A stretch of DNA of 64,000 nucleotides from Kluyvera sp036759925 (GCF_036759925.1 NZ_JAPKIB010000013.1:1-64000), one strand, 5' to 3'; shown: positions 8,191-17,512, numbered from the stretch's first letter. A program made the numbers and translations. Notes: generated from the letters alone by a model not told the origin.

Positions 8191-9564
8191 TTAACCCAAG
8201 CGCGTCTTCGCGTCGCTAATCGCCTGCGCCACCTGCTTCGGCGACACGCCGCCTTTTGCTGCACGCTTATCAAGGCAGGATTGCAGCGACAGAATTGGGT
8301 AAACATCGTCGCCAATCACCGCGCTGAATTTTTGCAGATCAGCCAGCGCCAGATCCTCCAGCGGTTTGCCCTGAGCAATGGCTTCGACCACCGCTTCGCC
8401 CACGATATGGTGCGCTTCACGGAACGGAACGCCTTTCGCCACCAGATAATCCGCCAGTTCGGTGGCGTTCGCATAACCCTGCTGCGCCGCTTCCTGGCAA
8501 CGTGGACGCTTCACCTGAATACCGTCCAGCACCAGCGCCGCCATATGCAAGCAGTCCATCCAGGTATCGAGCGCATCGAATACGCCCTCTTTGTCTTCCT
8601 GCATATCTTTGTTGTAGGCCAGCGGCAGACCTTTCAAGGTCATCATCATGCCGGTCAGCGCACCCTGTACGCGACCACACTTACCGCGGATAAGCTCGAG
8701 CGCATCCGGGTTTTTCTTCTGCGGCATCAGGGAGGAACCTGAAGTCACGCGGTCAGACAGCTCAACAAAGCCCGCTTCACCGGTATTAAAGAAGATCAGA
8801 TCTTCAGCAAAGCGCGACAGGTGCACCATGCCGATGGACGCATCAGACAGCAGTTCCAGCACGTGGTCACGGTCAGACACGCTGTCCAGGCTGTTACGGG
8901 TGGCAGACGCAAAGCCCAGCCAGCCTGCCAGCTGTTCACGGTCGATTTCATAGGCGGTACCCGCCAGCGCGCCGCAGCCCAGCGGGCTCACGTCCAGACG
9001 CTTGAGGGTATCCTGCAGACGGCTTTCGTCACGCGCCAGCATCTCAACGTAGGCCAGGCACCAGTGCGCGAAGGTCACCGGCTGCGCACGTTGCAGGTGC
9101 GTATAGCCCGGCATCACCGCATCCTGGTTGGCCTGCGCGGTATCGACTAGCGCGCTTTGCAGCTGGCGAATAGCCGTCAGCAGCTCAGCAACGGTATCTT
9201 TGCACCACAGTTTGAGGTCGGTCGCGACCTGGTCGTTACGGCTACGGCCGGTGTGCAGCTTTTTACCCAACTGGCCCACTTTGTCGATAAGCTTGCCTTC
9301 TACCCAGCTATGGATATCTTCAGCATCGCTTTGCAGAATCTGCTGCGGGTTTGCCCGCACTTCTTCCAGCAGCACGCCCAGCGCGGCTTCCAGTTGAGAT
9401 TGCTCTTCCGCCGTCAGAACGCCGACCGTCACCAGCGCTTTGGACCAGGCAACAGAGCCAACGATATCCTGCTCCGCCAGGCGATAGTCAAAGCGTAAAG
9501 AGTCGTTGAACTGTTTGAACCGCTGATCCGCTGCCTGAGTAAAACGCCCACCCCAAAGTGCCAT
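8191..9564 (-). CDS. argH: Argininosuccinate lyase
   Basis: ArgH splits argininosuccinate into arginine and fumarate, the last step of arginine synthesis. The 457 residues match E. coli. The fumarase/aspartase-superfamily signature GSSLMPQKKNPD lies near residue 278, and the catalytic serine loop is within it. The N-terminal MALWGGRF is the family's usual start. argH is the third gene of argCBH. The 111 bp separating it from argB contain a palindromic repeat, so the operon tail is interrupted by a REP-like structure. Confidence 0.98.
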   Translation of the reverse strand: MALWGGRFTQAADQRFKQFNDSLRFDYRLAEQDIVGSVAWSKALVTVGVLTAEEQSQLEAALGVLLEEVRANPQQILQSDAEDIHSWVEGKLIDKVGQLGKKLHTGRSRNDQVATDLKLWCKDTVAELLTAIRQLQSALVDTAQANQDAVMPGYTHLQRAQPVTFAHWCLAYVEMLARDESRLQDTLKRLDVSPLGCGALAGTAYEIDREQLAGWLGFASATRNSLDSVSDRDHVLELLSDASIGMVHLSRFAEDLIFFNTGEAGFVELSDRVTSGSSLMPQKKNPDALELIRGKCGRVQGALTGMMMTLKGLPLAYNKDMQEDKEGVFDALDTWMDCLHMAALVLDGIQVKRPRCQEAAQQGYANATELADYLVAKGVPFREAHHIVGEAVVEAIAQGKPLEDLALADLQKFSAVIGDDVYPILSLQSCLDKRAAKGGVSPKQVAQAISDAKTRLG

Positions 9565-9599
9565 AACATGCTTCCTTAAATTCGTTTATTTATGCCGGG

Positions 9600-9668
9600 T
9601 AGTCTCCGGCCTGAAAACAACCCTCACCCCGGCCCTCTCCCTGAGGGGAGAGGGTTAGGGTGAGGGGA
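9600..9668. repeat. CCCTCACCCC/GGGGTGAGGG palindromic repeat between argB and argH
   Basis: CCCTCACCCCGGCCCTCTCC (9621-9640) is followed by CTGAGGGGAGAGGGTTAGGGTGAGGGG, forming a long imperfect hairpin inside the arg operon. The same family appears twice more in the rhaA-rhaD gap and in a degenerate form at about 8150. Its placement between cotranscribed genes fits an mRNA-stabilising or expression-tuning role (inference). Confidence 0.8.
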
Positions 9669-9675
9669 AAATCAC

Positions 9676-10449
9676 TTAAGCCAGAATACGCGTGCCAATC
9701 GGTGTGCCGTTAAACAGCGCCGGCAGTTGCTCCGCGTGACGCCATGAGGCGATATCCACCGGGCGGCCCAGGGTACGTGCCGCATCAAGCGCCGCGTTCA
9801 CCTTCACAATCATCCCGTCGGTAATAATGCCCTGCTCGATCAACTGTTCTGCCTTCGCTGCGGTCATTTCCGCGATACGCTGGCCTTTACCGTCGAGAAT
9901 GCCGCTCACGTCGGAGAGCAGAATCAGGTCTGCGCCAAGCGTAGCCGCCAGCGCGGTTGCCGCCTGGTCAGCGTTGACGTTCATCAGTTGCCCTTCGGCG
10001 GTCACGCCGATAGAGCTCACCACAGGCAGGAAACCACCTTCCAGCAGCAGATTAATCAGTTTAGGCGAACCCGGCTGCGCCAGACCCACGTGGCCCAACT
10101 CTTCATCCAGTTTGCTCACCTGCACGCTGTCGCCGTCGCCGAGGAACAGGCCAACGGAGGCGATATCATGCTTCTTCGCCCATGCCAGCAGCGTTTTGTT
10201 GGCGGTACCCGCCAGCGCGCCGGTAATAATGTCGATTTGATCGGCAGGCGTGACGCGCAGACCATTTTTCTTTTTCACCGGCAGGTTGAGCTGTTTCATC
10301 AGCTCATCCACTACGCAGCCGCCGCCGTGGACAATCACCAGCGGGCGCTGATGCGACTCGCGGTAGTTCACCAGTGCGGTAAACAGACGCTCCAGCGCCT
10401 CTTCGCTATCCAGTAACACACCGCCCAGTTTGATAATTAATGGATTCAT
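9676..10449 (-). CDS. argB: Acetylglutamate kinase
   Basis: ArgB phosphorylates N-acetyl-L-glutamate, the second step of arginine synthesis. The amino acid kinase fold shows PLIIKLGGVLLDS at the N-terminus, VIVHGGGCVVDEL near 42, and the C-terminal GTDGMIVKVNAA-type segment (ITDGMIVKVNAALDAA). I chose the ATG at 10449 (257 residues) because the AAGGTG ribosome-binding site lies 8 nt upstream. ATG 10455 and GTG 10458 are in frame, so a protein two or three residues longer is possible. argC ends 12 bp upstream, consistent with tight operon coupling. Confidence 0.96.
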   Translation of the reverse strand: MNPLIIKLGGVLLDSEEALERLFTALVNYRESHQRPLVIVHGGGCVVDELMKQLNLPVKKKNGLRVTPADQIDIITGALAGTANKTLLAWAKKHDIASVGLFLGDGDSVQVSKLDEELGHVGLAQPGSPKLINLLLEGGFLPVVSSIGVTAEGQLMNVNADQAATALAATLGADLILLSDVSGILDGKGQRIAEMTAAKAEQLIEQGIITDGMIVKVNAALDAARTLGRPVDIASWRHAEQLPALFNGTPIGTRILA

Positions 10450-10461
10450 CGTCATCACACC

Positions 10462-11466
10462 TTAAATAAGAGACTGCGTCTCAGCGAAGCCGAAACGGAT
10501 ATTGGCGCACTGCACGGCCTGTGCGGCAGCGCCTTTCAATAGGTTGTCTTCGGTCGCCACAACGATCAGGTGCTCGCCCTGCACGGCAAAACCGATATCG
10601 CAGAACGGCAGGCCGACCACGTTTTTCAGTGCCGGAACGCCCTTCTCGTATAAACGTACCATCGGCTTGTCACCGTAGGCCTGTTGTAAGGTTTCTGCCA
10701 CCTGCGCGTAGGTCACGCCCGGCTTCAGACGACAGGTAATCGTCTCCAGAATACCGCGCGGGAAGTTGCCCAGATGCGGGGTGAAAATCACCTCTGTGCC
10801 CAGGTGGCTGGCGATTTCTGGCTGATGGCGATGAGTGAACACGCCGTACGGCTGCAGGCTCACTTCGCAGAAGCTATTGGAGATAGCGGCTTTGCGCCCG
10901 GCACCGCTCACGCCGGAAGTGGCGTTGATCACTGGCCACTGGTTGAGATCCAGGAGATCGGCATCAATCAGGGGTTTCAGGGAAAGCTGCGCCGCCGTCG
11001 GGTAACAGCCCGGCACCGCAATCAGGTTCGCCTCTTTCAACGCCTCGGCGCTCCACTCGGCCAGGCCGTACACCGCCTGCGCCAGCAGCTCAGGGTGCTG
11101 ATGGATAAAGCCGTAGTATTTTTCATAGAAGGCGCCGTCGTTGACGCGGAACGCACCGGAAAGGTCGAATACTACGCAGCCTGCCGCGAGGAACTGCGGG
11201 GCCAAATCGTGACTCACTTCGTGGGCGGTCGCCAGGAACACCACATCAACACCGGCGCTGAATTCGCTGATGTCGGACATCGGCTGCAGCGGCAGATCGA
11301 CAATCCCTTTCAGCTGTGGATGCAAATCGGAGATTAACTTTCCTGCATCATTGCTTTGCGCTGAGACCGTCAAAGCGGTTATGTTCATATGAGGATGGCG
11401 ATTTACATAGGTCACAAGCTCTGCGCCAGCGTAACCGCTCGCGCCCACAATCAGCGTATTCAACAT
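10462..11466 (-). CDS. argC: N-acetyl-gamma-glutamyl-phosphate reductase
   Basis: ArgC reduces N-acetylglutamyl phosphate to the semialdehyde with NADPH. The 334 residues are the usual length. The NADP-binding motif GASGYAGAEL lies at residues 8-17, and the active-site cysteine is in VPGCYPTAAQL near 154. It is the first gene of argCBH and is transcribed divergently from argE across a shared operator. Confidence 0.98.
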   Translation of the reverse strand: MLNTLIVGASGYAGAELVTYVNRHPHMNITALTVSAQSNDAGKLISDLHPQLKGIVDLPLQPMSDISEFSAGVDVVFLATAHEVSHDLAPQFLAAGCVVFDLSGAFRVNDGAFYEKYYGFIHQHPELLAQAVYGLAEWSAEALKEANLIAVPGCYPTAAQLSLKPLIDADLLDLNQWPVINATSGVSGAGRKAAISNSFCEVSLQPYGVFTHRHQPEIASHLGTEVIFTPHLGNFPRGILETITCRLKPGVTYAQVAETLQQAYGDKPMVRLYEKGVPALKNVVGLPFCDIGFAVQGEHLIVVATEDNLLKGAAAQAVQCANIRFGFAETQSLI

Positions 11467-11554
11467 CGGGGCTGCTCACCTTCTTATGTCTGTTTGCCTG
11501 ATTAAGCGTTTTCTATTCACCCTACCGTTGGTGGGTTTTCTTACGCCTAATGAT

Positions 11555-11593
11555 AATGTATTTTTATTCACAAATACTGCATGAATATTGATA
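11555..11593. promoter_or_regulatory. Pair of ARG boxes between argC and argE
   Basis: Two ArgR-type half-operators are visible: TGTATTTTTATTCA (core 11557-11570) and TGCATGAATATTGA (core 11578-11591). Their centres are 21 bp apart, exactly the spacing (two 18-bp boxes with 3 bp between) used by hexameric ArgR. They sit between divergent argCBH and argE, so one operator should repress both. Confidence 0.85.
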
Positions 11594-11619
11594 CTATCAT
11601 GACCCGAGGTGTGTCAACA

Positions 11620-12771
11620 ATGAAAAACAATTTACCCCCATTTATCGAGATTTACCGTGCGTTGATCGGCACTCCTTCCATCAGCGCAACCGAAGAAGCG
11701 CTCGATCAGAGCAATGCGTCTTTAATCACTCTGCTTGCTGACTGGTTTGCCTCGTTAGGCTTCAACGTTGAGGTGCAGCCGGTTCCCGGCACGCGCAATA
11801 AATTCAACCTGCTGGCCAGCACCGGACACGGCGCGGGCGGGCTACTGCTGGCCGGTCATACTGATACCGTACCATTCGACGACGGGCGCTGGACCCGTGA
11901 CCCGTTTACCCTCACCGAGCATGACAACAAGCTCTACGGTCTGGGCACCGCCGACATGAAAGGCTTCTTCGCCTTTATTCTGGATGCGCTGCGTGATGTT
12001 GACGTGACGACGCTGAAAAAGCCGCTCTATATCCTGGCCACCGCCGATGAAGAGACCAGCATGGCGGGGGCTCGCTACTTCTCCGAATCCACCGAACTGC
12101 GCCCGGACTGCGCCATCATCGGTGAACCCACCTCACTGCAGCCGGTGCGCGCGCATAAAGGTCATATGTCGAACGCCATCCGCGTGATGGGCCAGTCCGG
12201 CCACTCCAGCGATCCGGCGCGCGGCGTCAATGCCATTGAGATCATGCATGACGCGATTGGCCGCGTGATGCAGCTGCGCGACTCACTGAAAGAGCGCTAT
12301 CACTACGACGCGTTCACCGTGCCGTATCCAACGCTCAACCTCGGCAGCCTTCACGGCGGTGACGCCTCTAACCGCATCTGCGCCTGTTGCGAACTGCACA
12401 TGGACATCCGTCCGTTGCCGGGCATGACCTTGAACGATCTGAACGGCCTGCTCGACGAAGCCCTTGAGCCGGTCAGCGCGCAGTGGCCGGGCCGTCTGAC
12501 CATTAGCGAACTGCATCCGCCGATTCCAGGCTACGAATGCCCGCCGGATCACCAGTTGGTTCAGGTGCTGGAAAAACTGCTCGGTACCAGGACCGAAGTG
12601 GTGAACTACTGCACCGAAGCGCCGTTTATCCAGACCTTGTGTCCAACCATCGTCCTGGGTCCAGGCTCAATTAACCAGGCGCACCAGCCGGACGAATATC
12701 TGGAAACGCGCTTTATTAAGCCGACGCGCGAGTTAATTACCCAGGTCGTGCATCACTTCTGCTGGCACTAA
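11620..12771 (+). CDS. argE: Acetylornithine deacetylase
   Basis: ArgE hydrolyses N2-acetylornithine to ornithine and acetate. This is the linear, non-recycling arginine pathway of enterobacteria. The M20 metallopeptidase motifs are present: LLAGHTDTVPFD near residue 77 (Zn ligand His and catalytic Asp), the bridging Asp in LGTADMKGF, and the general base Glu in TADEETS near 144. The start at 11620 gives MKNNLPPFIE as in E. coli and is preceded by GAGGTG. An in-frame ATG 13 codons upstream falls in the operator and is unlikely. The length is 383 residues. Confidence 0.97.
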   Translation: MKNNLPPFIEIYRALIGTPSISATEEALDQSNASLITLLADWFASLGFNVEVQPVPGTRNKFNLLASTGHGAGGLLLAGHTDTVPFDDGRWTRDPFTLTEHDNKLYGLGTADMKGFFAFILDALRDVDVTTLKKPLYILATADEETSMAGARYFSESTELRPDCAIIGEPTSLQPVRAHKGHMSNAIRVMGQSGHSSDPARGVNAIEIMHDAIGRVMQLRDSLKERYHYDAFTVPYPTLNLGSLHGGDASNRICACCELHMDIRPLPGMTLNDLNGLLDEALEPVSAQWPGRLTISELHPPIPGYECPPDHQLVQVLEKLLGTRTEVVNYCTEAPFIQTLCPTIVLGPGSINQAHQPDEYLETRFIKPTRELITQVVHHFCWH

Positions 12772-13082
12772 TGAATTTTGCCCGGGGGCACCATGCTTAC
12801 CGGGCCTACCCCACCTGTGGGCCGGATAAGCGCAGCGCCATCCGGCACCTTTCCGCCCCCGCGTTCCCGCGATCTCCTTCACATTTTCATAAGCATTTCT
12901 TATCTGGCACGATGCGAATTAACTTTCATAAATTGCCGCGATTTATTCGTTTGCTGAAGCGATTTCGCAGCAATTGACGTACGGGTTTTTACGTGGCTTT
13001 ATAAAAGAGGTGTCTTTATCTCGCCCTTACGTTCCAGGGGTTGGGATATAACAAAATAAAATGAGATGGGGTGTCTGGGTTA
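12772..13082. other. Intergenic region argE-ppc with BIME-type repeat
   Basis: This 311-bp gap has no gene. It contains a paired palindromic element at about 12780-12848: CCCGGGGGCACCATGCTTACCGGGCCTAC, then GCCGGATAAGCGCAGCGCCATCCGGC. A very similar pair lies at 25762-25838. The rest is an A/T-rich ppc leader and promoter region without a motif I can name. Confidence 0.75.
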
Positions 13083-15734
13083 ATGAACGAACAATATTCC
13101 GCGTTGCGTAGTAATGTCAGTATGCTCGGTAAAGTGCTAGGCGATACCATCAAGGATGCGCTTGGTGAGAACATTCTTGACCGTGTAGAAACGATCCGTA
13201 AGTTGTCCAAATCTTCTCGTGCGGGCAATGAAGCCAATCGCCAAGAGCTGCTCACCACGCTGCAGAACCTGTCCAACGATGAGCTGCTGCCGGTCGCGCG
13301 CGCGTTCAGTCAGTTCCTGAACCTGGCCAACACCGCCGAGCAGTACCATAGCATTTCGCCGAAAGGCGAAGCGGCAAGCAACCCGGAAGTGATTGCTCGT
13401 ACCCTGCGTAAACTCAAAGACCAACCCGATCTCAACGAAACGATCATCAAAAAAGCCGTTGAATCCCTGTCGCTGGAGCTGGTGCTCACCGCGCACCCAA
13501 CTGAAATCACGCGTCGTACGCTGATTCACAAAATGGGTGAGATCAACAACTGCTTAAAGCAGCTCGATAATACCGATATCGCCGACTACGAACGCAATCA
13601 GGTGATGCGCCGTCTGCGCCAGCTGATTGCCCAATCCTGGCACACCGATGAAATTCGTAAACACCGCCCAAGCCCGGTTGATGAAGCCAAATGGGGCTTT
13701 GCGGTAGTGGAAAACAGCCTGTGGGAAGGCGTACCAAACTATCTGCGTGAGCTGAACGAACAGCTGGAAGAGAACCTCGGCTACCAGCTGCCGGTTGATT
13801 TCGTGCCGGTACGCTTCACCTCCTGGATGGGCGGCGACCGCGACGGCAACCCGAACGTGACCGCAGAAATCACCCGCCACGTCCTGCTGCTCAGCCGCTG
13901 GAAAGCGACCGACCTGTTCCTGAAAGATATTCAGATCCTGATTTCTGAACTGTCGATGGTTGAGTGCACCGACGAACTGCGCGAACTGGTTGGCGAAGCG
14001 GGTGCTACCGAGCCGTACCGTTTCCTGATGAAAAACCTGCGTACCCGTCTGCTGGCGACCCAGGCGTGGCTGGAAGCGCGCCTGAAAGGTGAGCGTCTGC
14101 CGAAACCGGCGGGCCTTATCAGCCAGAACGAGCAGCTGTGGGAACCGCTGTACGCCTGCTATAAATCACTGCAGGCCTGCGGGATGGGCATTATCGCCAA
14201 CGGCGAACTGCTCGACACCCTGCGCCGCGTGAAGTGTTTTGGCGTGCCGCTGGTGCGTATCGACGTGCGCCAGGAAAGCACCCGTCACACCGAAGCGCTG
14301 GGCGAACTGACCCGCTATCTGGGCATCGGCGACTACGAAAGCTGGTCTGAAGCCGACAAGCAGGCCTTCCTGATCCGCGAACTGAATTCCAAACGTCCGC
14401 TTCTCCCGCGTAGCTGGGAGCCAAGCAACGAAACCCGCGAAGTCCTCAATACCTGTAAAGCGATTGTCGATGCGCCTATCGGCTCGGTCGCCGCCTACGT
14501 TATCTCCATGGCGAAAACGCCGTCCGACGTGCTGGCCGTTCACCTGCTGCTGAAAGAAGCGGGCATTACCTTCGCGCTGCCGGTGGCTCCACTGTTCGAA
14601 ACCCTCGACGACCTGAACAACGCCGACGACGTCATGACTCAGCTGCTGAGCATCGACTGGTATCGCGGCTTTATTCAGGGCAAGCAGATGGTCATGATTG
14701 GCTATTCTGACTCCGCCAAAGATGCGGGCGTAATGGCGGCATCCTGGGCGCAGTACCAGGCGCAGGACGCCTTAATCAAAACCTGTGAGAAAGCGGGCAT
14801 CGAGCTGACGCTGTTCCACGGTCGCGGTGGCTCTATCGGCCGCGGCGGCGCCCCGGCGCACGCGGCACTGCTCTCTCAGCCTCCGGGCAGCCTGAAAGGC
14901 GGCCTGCGCGTGACCGAACAGGGCGAGATGATCCGCTTCAAATACGGTCTGCCGGAAATCACCGTCAGCAGCCTGTCGCTGTACACCAGCGCCATTCTGG
15001 AAGCGAACCTGCTGCCACCGCCGGAGCCAAAAGAAGAGTGGCGCGGCATCATGGACGAACTGTCGGATATCTCCTGCGAGATGTACCGCGGCTACGTGCG
15101 TGAAAACAAAGATTTCGTACCGTACTTCCGCTCCGCCACGCCGGAGCAGGAGCTGGGCAAACTACCATTGGGTTCACGCCCGGCAAAACGTCGCGCTACC
15201 GGCGGCGTCGAGTCACTGCGTGCGATTCCATGGATCTTCGCCTGGACGCAAAACCGCCTGATGTTGCCAGCCTGGCTGGGTGCCGGCGCGGCGCTGCAAA
15301 AAGTGGTTGAAGACGGTAAACAGAGCAAACTGGAAGCCATGTGTCGCGACTGGCCGTTCTTCTCTACCCGCTTGGGCATGCTGGAGATGGTCTACTCGAA
15401 GGCTGACCTGTGGCTGGCGGAATACTACGATCAGCGTCTGGTGAAAAAAGAGCTGTGGGGTCTGGGCACCGAGCTGCGTGAGCAGCTGGAAGCCGACATC
15501 AAAGTGGTGCTGGATATCGCCAACGATGCGCATCTGATGGCCGACCTGCCGTGGATTGCCGAGTCTATCCAGCTGCGTAACGTCTACACTGACCCGCTGA
15601 ACGTTCTGCAGGCCGAACTGCTGCACCGTTCACGTAAAGCGGAAGAAGAAGGTCTGGAGCCAAACCATAACGTTGAGCAGGCGCTGATGGTCACCATCGC
15701 GGGCGTTGCTGCGGGTATGCGTAACACCGGTTAA
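13083..15734 (+). CDS. ppc: Phosphoenolpyruvate carboxylase
   Basis: Ppc carboxylates PEP to oxaloacetate to refill the TCA cycle. The start at 13083 gives the 883-residue E. coli-length protein beginning MNEQYSALRSNVSML; a frame four codons longer lacks support. Catalytic His138 lies in VLTAHPTEITRR. The PEP and bicarbonate-binding loops are present in FTSWMGGDRDGNPNVT near 275 and GYSDSAKDAG near 545. The glycine-rich loop FHGRGGSIGRGG lies near 580, and the protein ends with the family's MRNTG. A rho-independent terminator follows beyond a repeat. Confidence 0.98.
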   Translation: MNEQYSALRSNVSMLGKVLGDTIKDALGENILDRVETIRKLSKSSRAGNEANRQELLTTLQNLSNDELLPVARAFSQFLNLANTAEQYHSISPKGEAASNPEVIARTLRKLKDQPDLNETIIKKAVESLSLELVLTAHPTEITRRTLIHKMGEINNCLKQLDNTDIADYERNQVMRRLRQLIAQSWHTDEIRKHRPSPVDEAKWGFAVVENSLWEGVPNYLRELNEQLEENLGYQLPVDFVPVRFTSWMGGDRDGNPNVTAEITRHVLLLSRWKATDLFLKDIQILISELSMVECTDELRELVGEAGATEPYRFLMKNLRTRLLATQAWLEARLKGERLPKPAGLISQNEQLWEPLYACYKSLQACGMGIIANGELLDTLRRVKCFGVPLVRIDVRQESTRHTEALGELTRYLGIGDYESWSEADKQAFLIRELNSKRPLLPRSWEPSNETREVLNTCKAIVDAPIGSVAAYVISMAKTPSDVLAVHLLLKEAGITFALPVAPLFETLDDLNNADDVMTQLLSIDWYRGFIQGKQMVMIGYSDSAKDAGVMAASWAQYQAQDALIKTCEKAGIELTLFHGRGGSIGRGGAPAHAALLSQPPGSLKGGLRVTEQGEMIRFKYGLPEITVSSLSLYTSAILEANLLPPPEPKEEWRGIMDELSDISCEMYRGYVRENKDFVPYFRSATPEQELGKLPLGSRPAKRRATGGVESLRAIPWIFAWTQNRLMLPAWLGAGAALQKVVEDGKQSKLEAMCRDWPFFSTRLGMLEMVYSKADLWLAEYYDQRLVKKELWGLGTELREQLEADIKVVLDIANDAHLMADLPWIAESIQLRNVYTDPLNVLQAELLHRSRKAEEEGLEPNHNVEQALMVTIAGVAAGMRNTG

Positions 15735-15739
15735 TCTCC

Positions 15740-15818
15740 CCCCATGTAGCCCGGCCGAGCGAAGCGACGCCGGGAATATGCACGGTGCAGCCCCGGCGTC
15801 ATCCGGGCGATCTGCACG
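15740..15818. repeat. REP-like palindrome downstream of ppc
   Basis: GTAGCCCGGCCGAGCGAAGCGACGCCGGG is followed by a partner, CCCCGGCGTCATCCGGGCGATC. The same unit type occurs near 8115 (inverted), 23201 and, degenerate, 57168. Confidence 0.75.
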
Positions 15819-15819
15819 C

Positions 15820-15848
15820 CAAAAGGCCACATTCTTTGTGGCCTTTTT
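15820..15848 (+). terminator. Rho-independent terminator after ppc
   Basis: AAAGGCCACATTCTTTGTGGCC followed by seven T forms a strong stem with a short loop. It separates ppc from yijO. In E. coli the eptC gene lies in this gap; it is absent here. Confidence 0.9.
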
Positions 15849-15898
15849 TTATCCCCTCGGTTAAGGTTTCTGCGTTGTTCACCACGACAGGGAGCCCC

Positions 15899-16738
15899 AT
15901 GCTTTTCGATATCAACCCGCTGCTTTCCCACATCGCCTCAGGCGCCACGCCGCTGCAAAAAATCTGGTTTGCCGGGAATCACGCGCCGGTGCCGGAGATG
16001 GCGTTTCAGGTTGACTTCCCCCGGCTGGAGATCCTGCTTGAAGGGCAGCTCACCGATGCTGCGCTGGGTGAGTCTATGCAGGCGCTGGATGCGCTCTACG
16101 TTCCCGCTGGCGGCTGGAATTTCCCGCAGTGGCAGAGTCCGGTCACCACGCTGAGCATCCTGTTTGGCAAGCAACAGCTGGGGTTTAGCGTGCAGCAGTG
16201 GGATGGGCATCAGTTGAAGAACATGACTAAGCAGCACGTCGCCCGCCGAGGCCCGCGCGTCGGCTCTTTCCTGCTACAAACCATGAGTGAAATTCAGATG
16301 CAGCCGCAGGAGCAGCAAACCGCCCGGCTGATTGCCACTAGCCTGATCAGCCACTGTGCCGACCTGCTCAGCAGCCAGATCCAGACCGCCTCGCGTAGCC
16401 AGGCGCTGTTCGACGCCATTCGCGAACATATCGATAGCCACTTCGCTGAGCCGCTGACCCGCGAATCAGTGGCGCAGGCGTTCTACATCTCCCCCAATTA
16501 TCTGTCACATCTGTTCCAGAAAAGCGGAGTAATGGGATTTAACGAATACCTTAACCATACCCGACTGGAGCACGCCAGACGGCTGTTGAAGGGCTATGAC
16601 CTGAAAGTCAAAGAGATTGCCCACGCCTGTGGGTTTGTCGACAGCAACTACTTCTGCCGTCTGTTCCGCAAGAATACTGACCGGTCGCCGTCAGAGTACC
16701 GCCGTCAGTACCATAGCCAGCTGACTACGACAGAATAA
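15899..16738 (+). CDS. yijO: AraC-family transcriptional regulator YijO
   Basis: The protein has an N-terminal cupin-like effector domain (to about residue 150) and a C-terminal AraC/XylS double helix-turn-helix (about 180-275: TRESVAQAFYISPNYLSHLFQK and VKEIAHACGFVDSNYFCRLFRK). It aligns over its length with E. coli YijO, whose targets are poorly known. The start at 15899 has ACAGGGAG upstream and gives 279 residues. Its stop codon lies 14 bp inside the convergent frwD gene. The position beside the frw/ptsA genes makes it a plausible regulator of them (inference). Confidence 0.93.
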   Translation: MLFDINPLLSHIASGATPLQKIWFAGNHAPVPEMAFQVDFPRLEILLEGQLTDAALGESMQALDALYVPAGGWNFPQWQSPVTTLSILFGKQQLGFSVQQWDGHQLKNMTKQHVARRGPRVGSFLLQTMSEIQMQPQEQQTARLIATSLISHCADLLSSQIQTASRSQALFDAIREHIDSHFAEPLTRESVAQAFYISPNYLSHLFQKSGVMGFNEYLNHTRLEHARRLLKGYDLKVKEIAHACGFVDSNYFCRLFRKNTDRSPSEYRRQYHSQLTTTE

Positions 16739-17081
16739 TGTGCGTGTGCCGGGGCGCGGAGAGCAGCTTACGCACAGCGCTCATTACCTTTTGCGGTTCA
16801 CGTAAAAAGGCGCTGATCCCAGACTGCACGTAGCGGCTCTGGATAAAACGGTCTGCGCCGTTGAGCTCAATATCGGTAATCAGCAGCACCGCATCAGCCC
16901 GGCGGATGTCGTCTTCCGTCAGCGCATTTTCAATGCCGAGTGCCCCCTGCGTTTCTATCTTTATGGTCCATTTTTCCTGCTGACAGAGTTTTTCCAGACG
17001 TTCCGCTGCCATGTACGTGTGGGCCACCCCGCTGACGCAGGCTGTTACCGCTACCAGCATTCTTCCGCTCATTACCGTCAT
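16725..17081 (-). CDS. frwD: PTS fructose-like EIIB component 2
   Basis: FrwD is a second EIIB domain of the fructose family. The predicted phosphorylated cysteine is C15 in AVTACVSGVAHTYMAAERLE. The start at 17081 is set by a strong AAGGAGG five bases upstream and gives 118 residues. In E. coli the glycyl-radical enzyme genes pflD and pflC lie between frwB and frwD; here frwD follows frwB after about 92 bp. Its substrate is unknown. Confidence 0.92.
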   Translation of the reverse strand: MTVMSGRMLVAVTACVSGVAHTYMAAERLEKLCQQEKWTIKIETQGALGIENALTEDDIRRADAVLLITDIELNGADRFIQSRYVQSGISAFLREPQKVMSAVRKLLSAPRHTHIILS

Positions 17082-17173
17082 CGTCTCCTCCTTGCAGAAA
17101 ACAAACGCTGGCGGGCGCAAAAAATCCTTTCGCGCCCGCCAGTAGCTAAGTGTCTATTGTATCGGGATAAAAC

Positions 17174-17494
17174 TTAGGCGCTCTGCGCTAAGTGTGCCTC
17201 GATCTTATTCATAATAGCGTCGGCGCGTTTAACCGCATCGCTAATATTAACCCGCACAATGGTTTTCCCGGCAAAACGCTCTTCCGCCTTGATGCCGATG
17301 TCTTTGGTCAGAATCACCATATCCGCTGCCGCCACATCGCTCTCCGTCAGCTCATTTTCCTGACCAATAGACCCCTGCGTTTCCACCTTCACGTTCCAGC
17401 CTTTTGATTTCGCTGCACTCTCCAGCGCTTCCGCTGCCATGTAGGTGTGTGCCACGCCGGAAGGACAAGCCGTTACCGCAATAATACTGGTCAT
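17174..17494 (-). CDS. frwB: PTS fructose-like EIIB component
   Basis: FrwB is a single EIIB domain of 106 residues with the active cysteine C10 in IAVTACPSGVAHTYMAAEALE. It would pass phosphate from the EIIA domain of PtsA (FrwA) to sugar bound by FrwC. It starts 18 bp after the frwC stop with the ribosome-binding site GAGAAGG. Together with frwC and frwD it forms a minimal operon. The sugar is not known; only fructose-family similarity is supported. Confidence 0.94.
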   Translation of the reverse strand: MTSIIAVTACPSGVAHTYMAAEALESAAKSKGWNVKVETQGSIGQENELTESDVAAADMVILTKDIGIKAEERFAGKTIVRVNISDAVKRADAIMNKIEAHLAQSA

Positions 17495-17512
17495 AATCTT
17501 CTACCTTCTCAA

